A stretch of 64,000 nt of DNA from Paratinospora sagittata (taxonomy: Eukaryota > Streptophyta > Magnoliopsida > Ranunculales > Menispermaceae), in contig CM069610.1 in NCBI GenBank assembly GCA_035771175.1, forward strand, positions 25,200,501 to 25,264,500, read 5' to 3'. A program made the translations under genes and the position numbers. Position 1 is the first letter of the stretch. Each line of letters starts with the position of its first letter. Below are positions 25,737 to 37,280 of the stretch, piece after piece. Under the pieces are notes generated by a model. The model was not told where the DNA came from, did not search any database, and saw only the letters and a list, made by a program, of their open reading frames with translations.

Positions 25737-26893
25737 TTGCAAGTTAGATTGAGCTTTCTAAAGAGTTTTTCAAGAGAAGAAAGTAATGATTCTTGCATTT
25801 GTCAAAACAAGCTTCGAACAGAATCAAAATTGCAATCTGTCTTGATGATAACGTCGTTGATCAGGAAGTTCTTCATTTTATCCCTTTTGTGCTTAGATTT
25901 GCAGAGGCTATCGATTGTTTTAAGTTGTAAGTATATGAAGTGGTCTCGGTAAGATAACACAATAAAAAACAACACATCAAACAATAGCTTTCGAAGTCTA
26001 CAAAGATCAAGCTCGAAGAAAGAAGACATATCTCATGCCTAATGCATTAGTTTGATCTTTGGTGTGTAGGGTAACTTCTCGATCAATCTCAGCACTAAAT
26101 CTCTGAAAATTGCAAAGTCTTCAAAATCACTTCGATATAGTATTTCATTTTGAAAAAATGTTTTCCGAAAGGTTTTAATCATAATTTCAATGAGTTTTGA
26201 ATTATTTAAAAGTTTTTAATCTTATATCAATATGTTTTGAGTTAATGGAATGGTTCTTGAGTGTCAAAATATTAATTTTTCAAAAATAAGTCTATCCAGC
26301 AGTTTGCGAAAATTTTCCTGAAGGCACTAGCGCACTATCAGTGTTCATAGCACGCTGATAGGGTTCTATAATAAAACATTTGTTTTTCTGGAATATTGTC
26401 TATAGCGCACTATCCTCTTTGATAACTCGCTATAAGTCTGTTGAAGTGATCTTTCCATTTTTAGTAAAATGGGCAATAGCGCGCTATAGGCCTCGATAAC
26501 ACGCTATCGGAAAGTCCGTAAAACTCGAGCTCTCGGGTTTGTGTATATCGACCTGTTATAGCCTGCTATCTGTCAATTGAGAACATGATACACAACCCAA
26601 CAGCACGCTATTCACGTCTGGGAAAAAAATCTGATATTTCTAACGAGAAAAATGTGGGCACTTCTGCTTGCTCGATTTTTCTCTTCCTTACACAATTTCT
26701 CCAGGTTATCTTAATTGAAATATTCTCTACTAACACCTAGATGATTCCCATTGTCTCGCACGCCCAAAACAACTTTACATTAAACAATGTTTTGAATTCA
26801 AATAATTTTGTACTCTCTTGCTCTTTAACCCGCAACCTTTAATTTTATAAAACACTCATTCTCTGATATTAAAAAACACAACACACACGAGTT
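25737..26893 (+). repeat. Monomer 23 (A, R variant, 1157 bp)
   Basis: It is a counterpart of monomer 9, with the same rare bases GCTATCGATTG, ACACAATAAAAAAC, TATAGCGCACTATCC and CGACCTGTTATAG. Confidence 0.95.
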
Positions 26894-28050
26894 TTGCAAG
26901 TTAGATTGAGCTTTCTAAAGAGTTTTTCAAGAGAAGAAAGTAATGATTCTTGCATTTGTCAAAACAAGCTTCGAATAGAATCAAAATTGCAATCTGTCTT
27001 GATGATAACGTCGTTGATCAGGAAGTTCTTCAGTTTATCCCTTTTGTGCTTAGATTTGCAGAGGCTATCCATTGTTTTAAGTTGTAAGTATATGAAGTGG
27101 TCTCGGTAAGATAACACAACAAAAAACAACACATCAAACAATAGCTTTCGAAGTCTACAAAGATCAAGCTCGAAGAAAGAAGACATATCTCATGCCTAAT
27201 GCATTAGTTTGATCTTTGGTGTGTAGGGTAACTTCTCGATCAATCTCAGCACTAAAACTCTGAAAATTGCAAAGTCTTCAAAATCACTTCGATATAGTAT
27301 TTCATTTTGAAAAAATGTTTTCCGAAAGGTTTTAATCATAATTTCAATGAGTTTTGAATTATTTAAAAGTTTTTAATCTTATATCAATATGTTCTGAGTT
27401 AATGGAATGGTTCTTGAGTGTCAAAATATTAATTTTTCAAAAATAAGTCTATCCAGCAGTTTGCGAAAATTTTCCTGAAGGCACTAGCGCACTATCAGTG
27501 TTCAAAGCACGCTGATAGGGTTCTATAATAAAACATTTGTTTTTCTGGAATATTGTCTATAGCGCGCTATCCCCTTTGATAACTCGCTATAAAGCTGTTC
27601 CCGTGATCTTTCCATTTTTAGTAAAATGGGCAATTGCGCGCTATAGGCCTCGATAACACGCTATCGGAAAGTCCGTAAAACTCGAGCTCTCGGGTTTGTG
27701 TATATCGACCTGCTATAGACTGCTATCTGTCAATTGAGAACATGATACACAACCCAACAACACGTTATTCACGTCTTGGAAAAAAATCTGATATTTCTAA
27801 CGAGAAAAATGTGGGCACTTCTGGTTGCTCGATTTTTCTCTTCCTTACACAATTTCTCCAGGTTATCTTAATTGAAATATTCTCTACTAACACCTAGATG
27901 ATTCCCATTGTCTCGCACGCCCAAAACAACTTTAGATTAAATAATGTTTAGAATTCAAATCACTTTGTACTCTCTTGCTCTTTAACCCGCAACTTCTAAT
28001 TTTATAAAAGACTCATTCTCTGATATTAAAAAATACAACACACACGAGTT
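26894..28050 (+). repeat. Monomer 24 (A, R variant, 1157 bp)
   Basis: It is a counterpart of monomer 10, with TTCTTCAGTTTATCC and TATGTTCTGAGTT. Confidence 0.95.
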
Positions 28051-29229
28051 TTGCAAGTTAGATTGAGCTTTCTAAAGAGATTTTCAAGAGAAGAAAGTAA
28101 TGATTCTTGCATTTGTCATAACAAGCTTCGAATAGAATCAAAATTGCAAGCTGTCTGGATGATAACGTCGTTGATCAGCAAGTTCTTCATTTTATCCCTT
28201 TTGTGCTTAGATTTGCAGAGGCTATCCATTGTTTTAAGTTGTAAGTATATGAAGTGGTCTCGGTAAGATAACACAACAAAAAACAACAAATCAAATGTCT
28301 TGCATCAAGAACACATCAAACAATAGCTTTCGAAGTCCACAAAGATCAAGCTCGTAGAACGAAGACATAATTCATGCCTAATGCATTAGTTTGATCATTG
28401 GTGTGTAGGGTAACCTCTCAATCAATCTCAGCACAAAAACTCTGAAAATTGCAAAGTCTTCAAAATCACTTCGATATAGTATTTCATTTTGAAAAAATGT
28501 TTTCCGAAAGGTTTTAATCATAATTTCAATGAGTTTTGAATTATTTAAAAGTTTTTAATCTTATATCAAAATGTTTTGAGTTAATGGAATGGTTCTTGAG
28601 TGTCAAAATTTAATTTTTAAAAAAAAGTCTATCCAACAGTTTGCCAAAATTTTCCTGAAGGCACTAGCGCACTATCAGTGTTCATAGCGCGTTGATAGGG
28701 TTCTAATAAAACATTTGTTTTTTCTGGAATATTATCTATAGCGCGCTATCCCCTTTGATAATTCGTTATAAAGCTGTTGCCATGATCTTTCCATTTTTAG
28801 TAAAATGGGCAATAGCGCGCTATAGGGCTTGATAACACGCTATCGGAAAGTCCGTAAAATGCGAGCTCTCGGGTTTGTGTATATCGACCTGCTATAGCCT
28901 GTTATCTGTCAATTGAGAACATGATAAACAACCCAACAGCACGCTATTCAAGTCTGGGAAAAAAATCTGATATTTCTAACGAGAAAAATGTGGGCACTTC
29001 TGCTTGCTCGATTTTTCTCTTCCTTACACAATTTCTCCAGGTTATCTTAATTGAAATATTCTCTACTAACACCTAGATGATTCCCATTGTCTCGCACGCC
29101 CAAAACAACTTTACATTAAACAATGTTTTGAATTCAAATAATTTTGTACTCTCTTGCTCTTTAACCCGCAACCTTTAATTTTATAAAACACTCATTCTCT
29201 GATATTAAAAAACACAACACACACGAGTT
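28051..29229 (+). repeat. Monomer 25 (A, H front then L body, 1179 bp)
   Basis: The front to about 28280 is H (CATAACAAG, CTGGATGATAAC). From the 25 bp segment (about 28294-28318) to about 28970 it carries L bases (CTCGTAGAACG, TATCAAAATG, CTATCCAACAG, ATTATCTATAGC, GATAAACAACC). The back end is ordinary A. It is a chimera. Confidence 0.95.
28282..28318 (+). repeat. 25 bp indel segment in monomer 25 (retained)
   Basis: AACAACAAATCA is followed 25 bp later by AAGAACACATCA, around ATGTCTTGCATC. This is also where the monomer changes from H to L bases. Confidence 0.88.
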
Positions 29230-30386
29230 TTGCAAGTTAGATTGAGCTTTCTAAAGAGTTTTTCAAGAGAAGAAAGTAATGATTCTTGCATTTGTCAAAA
29301 CAAGCTTCGAATAGAATCAAAATTGCAATCTGTCTTGATGATAACGTCGTTGATCAGGAAGTTCTTCATTTTATCCCTTTTGTGCTTAGATTTGCAGAGC
29401 CTATTCATTGTTTTAAGTTGTAAGTATATGAAGTGGTCTCGGTAAGATAACACAACAAAAAACAACACATCAAACAATAGCTTTCGAAGTCTACAAAGAT
29501 CAAGCTCGAAGAAAGAAGACATATCTCATGCCTAATGCATTAGTTTGATCTTTGGTGTGTAGGGTAACTTCTCGATCAATCTCAGCACTAAAACTCTGAA
29601 AATTGCAAAGTCTTCAAAATCACTTCGATATAGTATTTCATTTTGAAAAAATGTTTTCCGAAAGGTTTTAATCATAATTTCAATGAGTTTTGAATTATTT
29701 AAAAGTTTTTAATCTTATATCAATATGTTCTGAGTTAATGGAATGGTTCTTGAGTGTCAAAATATTAATTTTTCAAAAATAAGTCTATCCAGCAGTTTGC
29801 GAAAATTTTCCTGAAGGCACTAGCACACTATCAGTGTTCAAAGCACGCTGATAGGGTTCTATAATAAAACATTTGTTTTTCTGGAATATTGTCTATAGCG
29901 CGCTATCCCCTTTGATAACTCGCTATAAAGCTGTTCCCGTGATCTTTCCATTTTTAGTAAAATGGGCAATTGCGCGCTATAGGCCTCGATAACACGCTAT
30001 CGGAAAGTCCGTAAAATGCGAGCTCTCGGGTTTGTGTATATCGACCTGCTATAGCCTGTTATCTGTCAATTGAGAACATGATAAACAACCCAACAGCACG
30101 CTATTCAAGTCTGGGAAAAAAAACTGATATTTCTAACGAGAAAAATGTGGGCACTTCTGCTTGCTCGATTTTTCTCTTCCTTACACAATTTCTCCAGGTT
30201 ATCTTAATTGAAATATTCTCTACTAACACCTAGATGATTCCCATTGTCTCGCACGCCCAAAACAACTTTACATTAAACAATGTTTTGAATTCAAATAATT
30301 TTGTACTCTCTTGCTCTTTAACCCGCAACCTTTAATTTTATAAAACACTCATTCTCTGATATTAAAAAACACAACACACACGAGTT
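29230..30386 (+). repeat. Monomer 26 (A, R body with L-type tail patch, 1157 bp)
   Basis: R markers run through about 29990. Then AAAATGCGAGCTCTCGG, GATAAACAACCC and TATTCAAGTCTGGG follow, copying the tail of monomer 25. GCAGAGCCTATTCATTG is shared with monomers 27 and 30. Confidence 0.95.
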
Positions 30387-31543
30387 TTGCAAGTTAGATT
30401 GAGCTTTCTAAAGAGTTTTTCAAGAGAAGAAAGTAATGATTCTTGCATTTGTCAAAACAAGCTTCGAATAGAATCAAAATTGCAATCTGTCTTGATGATA
30501 ACGTCGTTGATCAGGAAGTTCTTCATTTTATCCCTTTTGTGCTTAGATTTGCAGAGCCTATTCATTGTTTTAAGTTGTAAGTATATGAAGTGGTCTCGGT
30601 AAGATAACACAACAAAAAACAACACATCAAACAATAGCTTTCGAAGTCTACAAAGATCAAGCTCGAAGAAAGAAGACATATCTCTTGCCTAATGCATTAG
30701 TTTGATCTTTGGTGTGTAGGGTAACTTCTCGATCAATCTCAGCACTAAAACTCTAAAAATTGCAAAGTCTTCAAAATCACTTCGATATAGTATTTCATTT
30801 TGAAAAAATGTTTTCCGAAAGGTTTTAATCATAATTTCAATGAGTTTTGAATTATTTAAAAGTTTTTAATCTTATATCAATATGTTCTGAGTTAATGGAA
30901 TGGTTCTTGAGTGTCAAAATATTAATTTTTCAAAAATAAGTCTATCTAGCAGTTTGCAAAAATTTTCCTGAAGGCACTAGCGCACTATCAGTGTTCAAAG
31001 CACGCTGATAGGGTTCTATAATAAAACATTTGTTTTTCTGGAATATTGTCTATAGCGCGCTATCCCCTTTGATAACTCGCTATAAAGCTGTTCCCGTGAT
31101 CTTTCCATTTTTAGTAAAATGGGCAATTGCGCGCTATAGGCCTCGATAACACGCTATCGGAAAGTTCGTAAAACTTGAGCTCTCGGGTTTGTGTATATCG
31201 ACCTGCTATAGGCTCCTATCTGTCAATTGAGAACATGATACCCAACCCAACATCACGCTATTCACATCTTGGAAAAAAATCTGATATTTATAACGTGAAA
31301 AATGTGGGCACTTCTGCTTGCTCGATTTTTCTCTTCCTTACACAATTTCTCCTGGTTATCTTTATTGAAATATTCTCTACTAACACCTAGATGATTTCCA
31401 TTGTCTCGCACGCCCAAAACAACTTTAGATTAAACAATGTTTTGAATTCAAATAATTTTGTACTCTCTTGCTCTTTAACCCGCAACCTTTAATTTTATAA
31501 AACACTCATTCTCTGATATTAAAAACCACAACACACACGAGTT
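30387..31543 (+). repeat. Monomer 27 (A, R variant, 1157 bp)
   Basis: Its front is a near copy of monomer 26 (GCAGAGCCTATTCATTG). The tail reverts to the TATAGGCTCC type (near 31208), also found at the end of R/H monomers that precede S monomers. Confidence 0.95.
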
Positions 31544-32701
31544 TTGCAAGTTAGATTGAGCTTTCTAAAGAGTTTTTCAAGAGAATAAAGTAATGATTCT
31601 TGCATTTGTCAAAACAAGCTTTGAATAGAATCAAAATTGCTATCTGTCTTGATGATAACGTCGTTGATCAGCAAGTTCTTCATTTTATCCCTTTTGTGCT
31701 TAGATTTGCAGAGGCTATCCATTGTTTTAAGTTGTAAGTATATGAAGTGGTCTCGGTAAGAGAACACAACGAAAAAGAACACATCAAACAATAGCTTTCG
31801 AAGTCTACAAAGATCAAGCTCGAAGAATGAAGACATATCTCATGCCGAATGCATTAGTTTGAACTTCGGTGTGTAGGGTAACCTCTCGATCAATCTCAGC
31901 ACTAAAACTCTGAAAATTGCAAAGTCTTCAAAATCACTTCGATATAGTATTTCATTTTGAAAAAATGTTTTTCGAAAGGTTTTAATCATAATTTCAATGA
32001 GTTTTGAATTATTTAAAAGTTTATAATTTTATATCAATATGTTTTGAGTTAATGGAATGGTTCTTGAGTGTCAAAATATTTATTTTTCAAAAATAAGTCT
32101 ATCCAGCAGTTTGCGAAAATTTTCCTGAAGGCACTAGCGCACTATCAGTGTTCATAGCACGCTGATAGGGTTCTATAATAAAACATTTGTTTTTTCTGGA
32201 ATATTGTCTATAGCGCGCTATCCTCTTTGATAACTCGCTATAAGTCTGTTGAAGTGATCTTTCCATTTTTAGTAAAATGGGCAATAGCGCGCTATGGGCC
32301 TCGATAACACGCTATCGGAAAGTCCGTAAAACTTGAGCTCTCGGGTTTGTGTATATCGACCTGCTATAGACTGCTATCTGTCAATTGAGAACATGATACA
32401 CAACCCAACAGCACGTTATTCACGTCTTGGAAAAAAATCTGATATTTCTAACGAGAAAAATGTGGGCACTTCTGCTTGCTCGATTTTTCTCTTCCTTACA
32501 CAATTTCTCCAGGTTATCTTAATTGAAATATTCTCTACTAACACCTAGATGATTCCCATTGTCTCGCACGCCCAAAACAACTTTAGATTAAACAATGTTT
32601 AGAATTCAAATCACTTTGTACTCTCTTGCTCTTTAACCCGCAACTTCTAATTTTATAAAAGACTCATTCTCTGATATTAAAAAATACAACACACACGAGT
32701 T
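31544..32701 (+). repeat. Monomer 28 (A, S variant, 1158 bp)
   Basis: This S monomer has an extra T in TTGTTTTTTCTGG near 32188 and a CGCGCTATGGGCC change in the second palindrome region. Confidence 0.95.
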
Positions 32702-32932
32702 TTGCAAGTTAGATTGAGCTTTCTAAAGAGTTTTTCAAGAGAAGAAAGTAATGATTCTTGCATTTGTCAAAACAAGCTTCGAATAGAATCAAAATTGCAA
32801 TCTGTCTTGATGATAACGTCGTTGATCAGGAAGTTCTTCATTTTATCCCTTTTGTGCTTAGATTTGCAGAGGCTATCCATTGTTTTAAGTTGTAAGTATA
32901 TGAAGTGGTCTCGGTAAGATAACACAATAAAA

Positions 32933-32969
32933 AAGAACAAATCAAATGTCTTGCATCAAGAACACATCA
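32933..32969 (+). repeat. 25 bp indel segment in monomer 29 (retained)
   Basis: AAGAACAAATCA (32933-32944) and AAGAACACATCA (32958-32969) lie 25 bp apart. The change from R to L bases occurs here. Confidence 0.88.
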
Positions 32970-33030
32970 AACAATAGCTTCCGAAGTCTACAAAGATCAA
33001 GCTCGTAGAACGAAGACATAACTCATGCCT

Positions 33031-33262
33031 AATGCATTAGTTTGATCATTGGTGTGTAGGGTAACCACTCAATCAATCTCAGCACAAAAACTCTGAAAAT
33101 TGCAAAGTCTTCAAAATCACCTCGATATAGTATTTCATTTTGAAAAAATGCATTAGTTTGATCATTGGTGTGTAGGGTAACCTCTCAATCAATCTCAGCA
33201 CAAAAACTCTGAAAATTGCAAAGTCTTCAAAATCAGTTCGATATAGTATTTCATTTTGAAAA
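33031..33262 (+). repeat. 116 bp tandem duplication inside monomer 29
   Basis: Copies lie at 33031-33146 and 33147-33262, running from AATGCATTAG to the A run before ATGTTTTCC. The junction shares the 4 bp AATG. The copies differ at few places (AACCACTC against AACCTCTC, AATCACCTCG against AATCAGTTCG). Confidence 0.93.
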
Positions 33263-33999
33263 AATGTTTTCCGAAAGGTTTTAATCATAATTTCAATGAG
33301 TTTTGAATTATTTAAAAGTTTTTAATCTTATATCAAAATGTTTTGAGTTAATGGAATGGTTCTTGAGTGTCAAAATTTAATTTTTAAAAAATAAGTCTAT
33401 CCAACAGTTTGCCAAAATTTTCCTGAAGGCACTAGCGCACTATCAGTGTTCATTGCGCGTTGATAGGGTTCTAGAATAAAACATTTGTTTTTTCTGGAAT
33501 ATTATCTATAGCGCGCTATCCCCTTTGATAATTCTTTATAAAGCTGTTGCCATGATCTTTCTATTTTTAGTAAAATGGGCAATAGCGCGCTATAGGGCTT
33601 GATAACACGCTATCGGAAAGTCCGTAAAACTCGAGCTCTCAGGTTTCTGTATATCGACCTGCTATAGCCTGTTATCTGTCAATTGAGAACATGATAAACA
33701 ACCCAACAGCACGCTATTCACGTCTGGGAAAAAAATCTGATATTTCTAACGAGAAAAATGTGGGCACTTCTGCTTGCTCGATTTTTCTCTTCCTTACACA
33801 ATTTCTCCAGGTTATCTTAATTGAAATATTCTCTACTAACACCTAGATGATTCCCATTGTCTCGCACGCCCAAAACAACTTTACATTAAATAATGTTTTG
33901 AATTCAAATAATTTTGTACTCTCTTGCTCTTTAACCCGCAACCTTTAATTTTATAAAACACTCATTCTCTGATATTAAAAAACACAACACACACGAGTT

Positions 34000-35154
34000 T
34001 TGCAAGTTAGATTGAGCTTTCTAAAGAGTTTTTCAAGAGAAGAAAGTAATGATTCTTGCATTTGTCAAAACAAGCTTCGAATAGAATCAAAATTGCAATC
34101 TGTCTTGATGATAACGTCGTTGATCAGGAAGTTCTTCATTTTATCCCTTTTGTGCTTAGATTTGCAGAGCCTATTCATTGTTTTAAGTTGTAAGTATATG
34201 AAGTGGTCTCGGTAAGATAACACAACGAAAAACAACACATCAAACAATAGCTTTCGAAGTCTACAAAGATCAAGCTCGAAGAAAGAAGACATATCTCATG
34301 CCTAATGCATTAGTTTGATCTTTGGTGTGTAGGGTAACTTCTCGATCAATCTCAGCACTAAAACTCTGAAAATTGCAAAGTCTTCAAAATCACTTCGATA
34401 TAGTATTTCATTTTGAAAAAATGTTTTCCGAAAGGTTTTAATCAAAATTTCAATGAGTTTTGAATTATTTAAAAGTTTTTAATCCTATATCAATATGTTC
34501 TGAGTTAATGGAATGGTTCTTGAGTGTCAAAATATTAATTTTTCAAAAATAAGTCTATCCAGCAGTTTGCGAAAATTTTCCTGAAGGCACTAGCGCACTA
34601 TCAGTGTTCATCGCACGCTGATAGGGTTCTATAATAAAACATTTGTTTTTCTGGAATATTGTCTATAGCGCGCTATCCCCTTTAATAACTCGCTATAAAG
34701 TTGTTGCCGTGATCTTTCCATTTTTAGTAAAATGGGCAATAGCGCTATAGGCCTCGATAACACGCTATCGGAAAGTCCATAAAACGCGAGCTCTCGGGTT
34801 TGTGTATATCGACCTGCTATAGACTGCTATCTGTCAATTGAGAACATGATACACAACGCAACAGCACGTTATTCACGTCTTGGAAAAAAATCTGATATTT
34901 CTAACGAGAAAAATGTGGGCACTTCTGCTTGCTCGATTTTTCTCTTCCTTACACAATTTCTCCAGGTTATCTTAATTGAAATATTCTCTACTAACACCTA
35001 GATGATTCCCATTGTCTCGCACGCCCAAAACAACTTTAGATTAAACAATGTTTAGAATTCAAATCACTTTGTACTCTCTTGCTCTTTAACCCGCAACTTC
35101 TAATTTTATAAAAGACTCATTCTCTGATATTAAAAAATACAACACACACGAGTT
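34000..35154 (+). repeat. Monomer 30 (A, R variant, 1155 bp)
   Basis: Its front matches monomers 26 and 27 (GCAGAGCCTATTCATTG). A 2 bp loss in the second palindrome gives AATAGCGCTATAGG near 34739. Confidence 0.95.
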
Positions 35155-36304
35155 TTGCAAATTAGATTGAGCATTCTAAAGAGTTTTTCAAGAGAAGAAA
35201 GTAATGATTCTTGCATTTGTCATAACAAGCTTCGAATAGAATCAAAATTGCAATCTGTCTTGATGATAACGTCGTTGATCAGCAAGTTCTTCATTTTATC
35301 CCTTTTGTGCTTAGATTTGCAGACGCTATCCATTGTTTTAAGTTGTAAGTGTGGTCTCGGTAAGATAACACAACAAAAAAGAACACATCAAACAATAGCT
35401 TTCGAAGTCTACAAAGATCAAGCTCGAAAAACGAAGACATATCTCATGCCTAATGCATTAGTTTGATCTTTGGTGTGTAGGGTAACCTCTCGAACAATCT
35501 CAGCACTAAAACTCTGAAAATTGCAAAGTCTTCAAAATCACTTCGATATAGTATTTCATTTTGAAAAAATGTTTTCCGAAAGGTTTTAATCAGAATTTCA
35601 ATGAGTTTTGAATTATTTAAAAGTTTTTAATCTTATATCAATATGTTTTGAGTTAATGGAATGGTTCTTGAGTGTCAAAATAATAATTTTTCAAAAATAA
35701 GTCTATCCAGCAGTTTGCCAAGATTTTCCTGAAGGCACTAGCGCACTATCAGTGTTCATAGCACGCTGATAGGGTTCTATAATAAAACATTTGCTTTTCT
35801 GGAATATTGTCTATAGCGCGCTATCCCCTTTGACAACTCGCTATAAAGCTGTTGCCGTGATCTTTCGATTTTTAGTAAAATGGGCAATAGCACGCTATAG
35901 GCCTCGATAACACGCAATCGGAAAGTCCGTAAAACTCGAGCTCTCGGGTTCGTGTATATCGACCTGTTATAGCCTGCTATCTGTCAATTGAGAACATGAT
36001 ACACAACCCAACAGCATGCTATTCACGTCTGAGAAAAAAATCTGATATTTATAACGAGAAAAATGTGGGCACTTCTGCTTGCTCGATTTTCCTATTCCAT
36101 ATACAATTTCTCCAGGTTACCTTAATTGAAATATTCTCTACTAACACCTAGATGATTCCCATTGTCTCGCACGCCCAAAACAACTTTAGATTAAACAATG
36201 TTTAGAATTCAAATCATTTTGTACTCTCTTGCTCTTTAACCCGCAACTTCTAATTTTATAAAACACTCATTCTCTGATATTAAAAAATACAACACACACG
36301 AGTT
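35155..36304 (+). repeat. Monomer 31 (A, 1150 bp)
   Basis: A 7 bp deletion in TGTAAGTGTGGTCTC near 35345 explains the length. Its back end has CTATTCCATATACAAT near 36092, close to the family B form and unlike other A monomers. Confidence 0.95.
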
Positions 36305-37280
36305 TTGCAAGTTAGATTGAGCTTTCTAAAGAGTTTTTCAAGAGAAGAAAGTAATGATTCTTGCATTTGTCAAAATAAGCTTCGAATAGAATCAAAATTG
36401 CAATCTGTCTTGATGATAACGTCGTTGATCAGCAAGTTCTTCATTTTATCCCTTTTGTGCTTAGATTTGCAGAGGCTATCCATTGTTTTAAGTTGTAAGT
36501 ATATGAAGTGGTCTCGGTAAGAAAACACAACAAAAAACGACAAATCAAACAATAGCTTTCGAAGTCTACAAAGATCAAGTTCGAAGAACGAAGACATATC
36601 TCATGCCTAATGCATTATATGTTTTGAGTTAATGGAATGGTTCTTGAGTGTCAAAATATTAATTTTACAAAAATAAGGCTATCCAGTAATTTGCCAAGAT
36701 TTTCCTGAAGGCACTAGCGCACTATCCGTGTTGACAGCACGCTGATAGGGTTCTATAACAAAACATTTGTTTTTCTGAAAAATTGTCTATACCGCGCTAT
36801 CCCCTTTGATACTTCGCTATAAAGCTGTTGCCGTGACCTTTCCATTTTTAGTAAAATGGGCAATAGCGTGATATAGGCCTCCATAACACGCTATCGGAAA
36901 GTCCGTAAAACTCGAGCTCTCGGGTTTGTGTATATCAATCTGCTATCGCCTGCTATCTGTCAATTGAGAACATGATACACCACCCAATAGCACGCTATCC
37001 ACGTCTGTGAAAAAAATCTGATATTTCTAACGAGAAAAATGTGGGCACTTCTGCTTGCTCGATTTTTCTATTCCTTATACAATTTCTCCAGGTTGTCTTA
37101 ATTGAAATATTCTCTACTAACACCTAGATGATTCCCATTGTCTCGCACGCCCAAAACAACTTTAGATTAAACAATGTTTTGAATTCAAATCATTTTGTAC
37201 TCTCTTTCCCTTTAACCCGCAACTTCTAATTTTATAAAACACTCATTCTCTGATTTTCAAAAATACAACACACACGATTT
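36305..37280 (+). repeat. Monomer 32 (hybrid A to B, 976 bp)
   Basis: The first 313 bp are family A and the remainder is family B, joined at about 36617 with about 0.2 kb missing. The deleted part would contain the 5 bp indel site and most of the AT-rich segment. Confidence 0.93.
36600..36640. other. Family A / family B junction with a deletion
   Basis: Up to about 36617 the sequence is family A (TATCTCATGCCTAATGCATTA). It then jumps directly to TATGTTTTGAGTTAATGG, which normally lies about 0.2 kb further along a monomer, and from there on carries family B bases (TTTTACAAAAATAAGGC, CCGTGTTGACAGC). The hybrid monomer is 976 bp, 181 bp short of an A monomer. Only about 1 bp of shared sequence is visible at the join, so it looks like an end-joining event rather than exchange between aligned monomers. 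Confidence 0.85.

Larger units (their letters stand above)
32702..33999 (+). repeat. Monomer 29 (A, R front then L body, 1298 bp)
   Basis: This is the longest monomer. The R front (GATCAGGAAG) changes to L at the 25 bp segment (about 32945-32969). A 116 bp stretch is tandemly duplicated at 33031-33262. Without the duplication its length is 1182 bp, exactly that of monomer 1. Confidence 0.95.
1..36617 (+). repeat. Satellite family A, 1157 bp monomer type
   Basis: Most monomers are exactly 1157 bp. Diagnostic bases are GAAAATTGCAAAGTC, TATAGCGCGCTATCC, GATAACTCGCTATAA, TATCGACCTGCTATAG and CTCTTCCTTACACAAT. Four variants can be told apart by eye. R carries GATCAGGAAGTTC. S carries GAGAATAAAGTAATG, ATTGCTATCTG and AACACAACGAAAAAG. 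H carries CATAACAAGCTTCG and CTGGATGATAAC. L carries the 25 bp segment, CTCGTAGAACG, CTATCCAACAG and ATTATCTATAGC. The order of monomers 5-30 is R S R S R R H S S H H H H S H S H S R R H/L R R S R/L R; monomer 12 is an S-like body with an H-like front. Monomers 1-4 and 31-32 are more diverged and were not forced into a class. Confidence 0.95.

Noticed and set aside
33079..33288. A 69-codon minus-strand frame with an internal protein-level repeat
   Set aside because: It spans the 116 bp DNA duplication, and the protein repeat simply reflects that duplication.
35155..35466. A 103-codon frame, the longest in the window
   Set aside because: It exists only because a 7 bp deletion in monomer 31 joins the usual frame to the next one. 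It is a by-product of the deletion.
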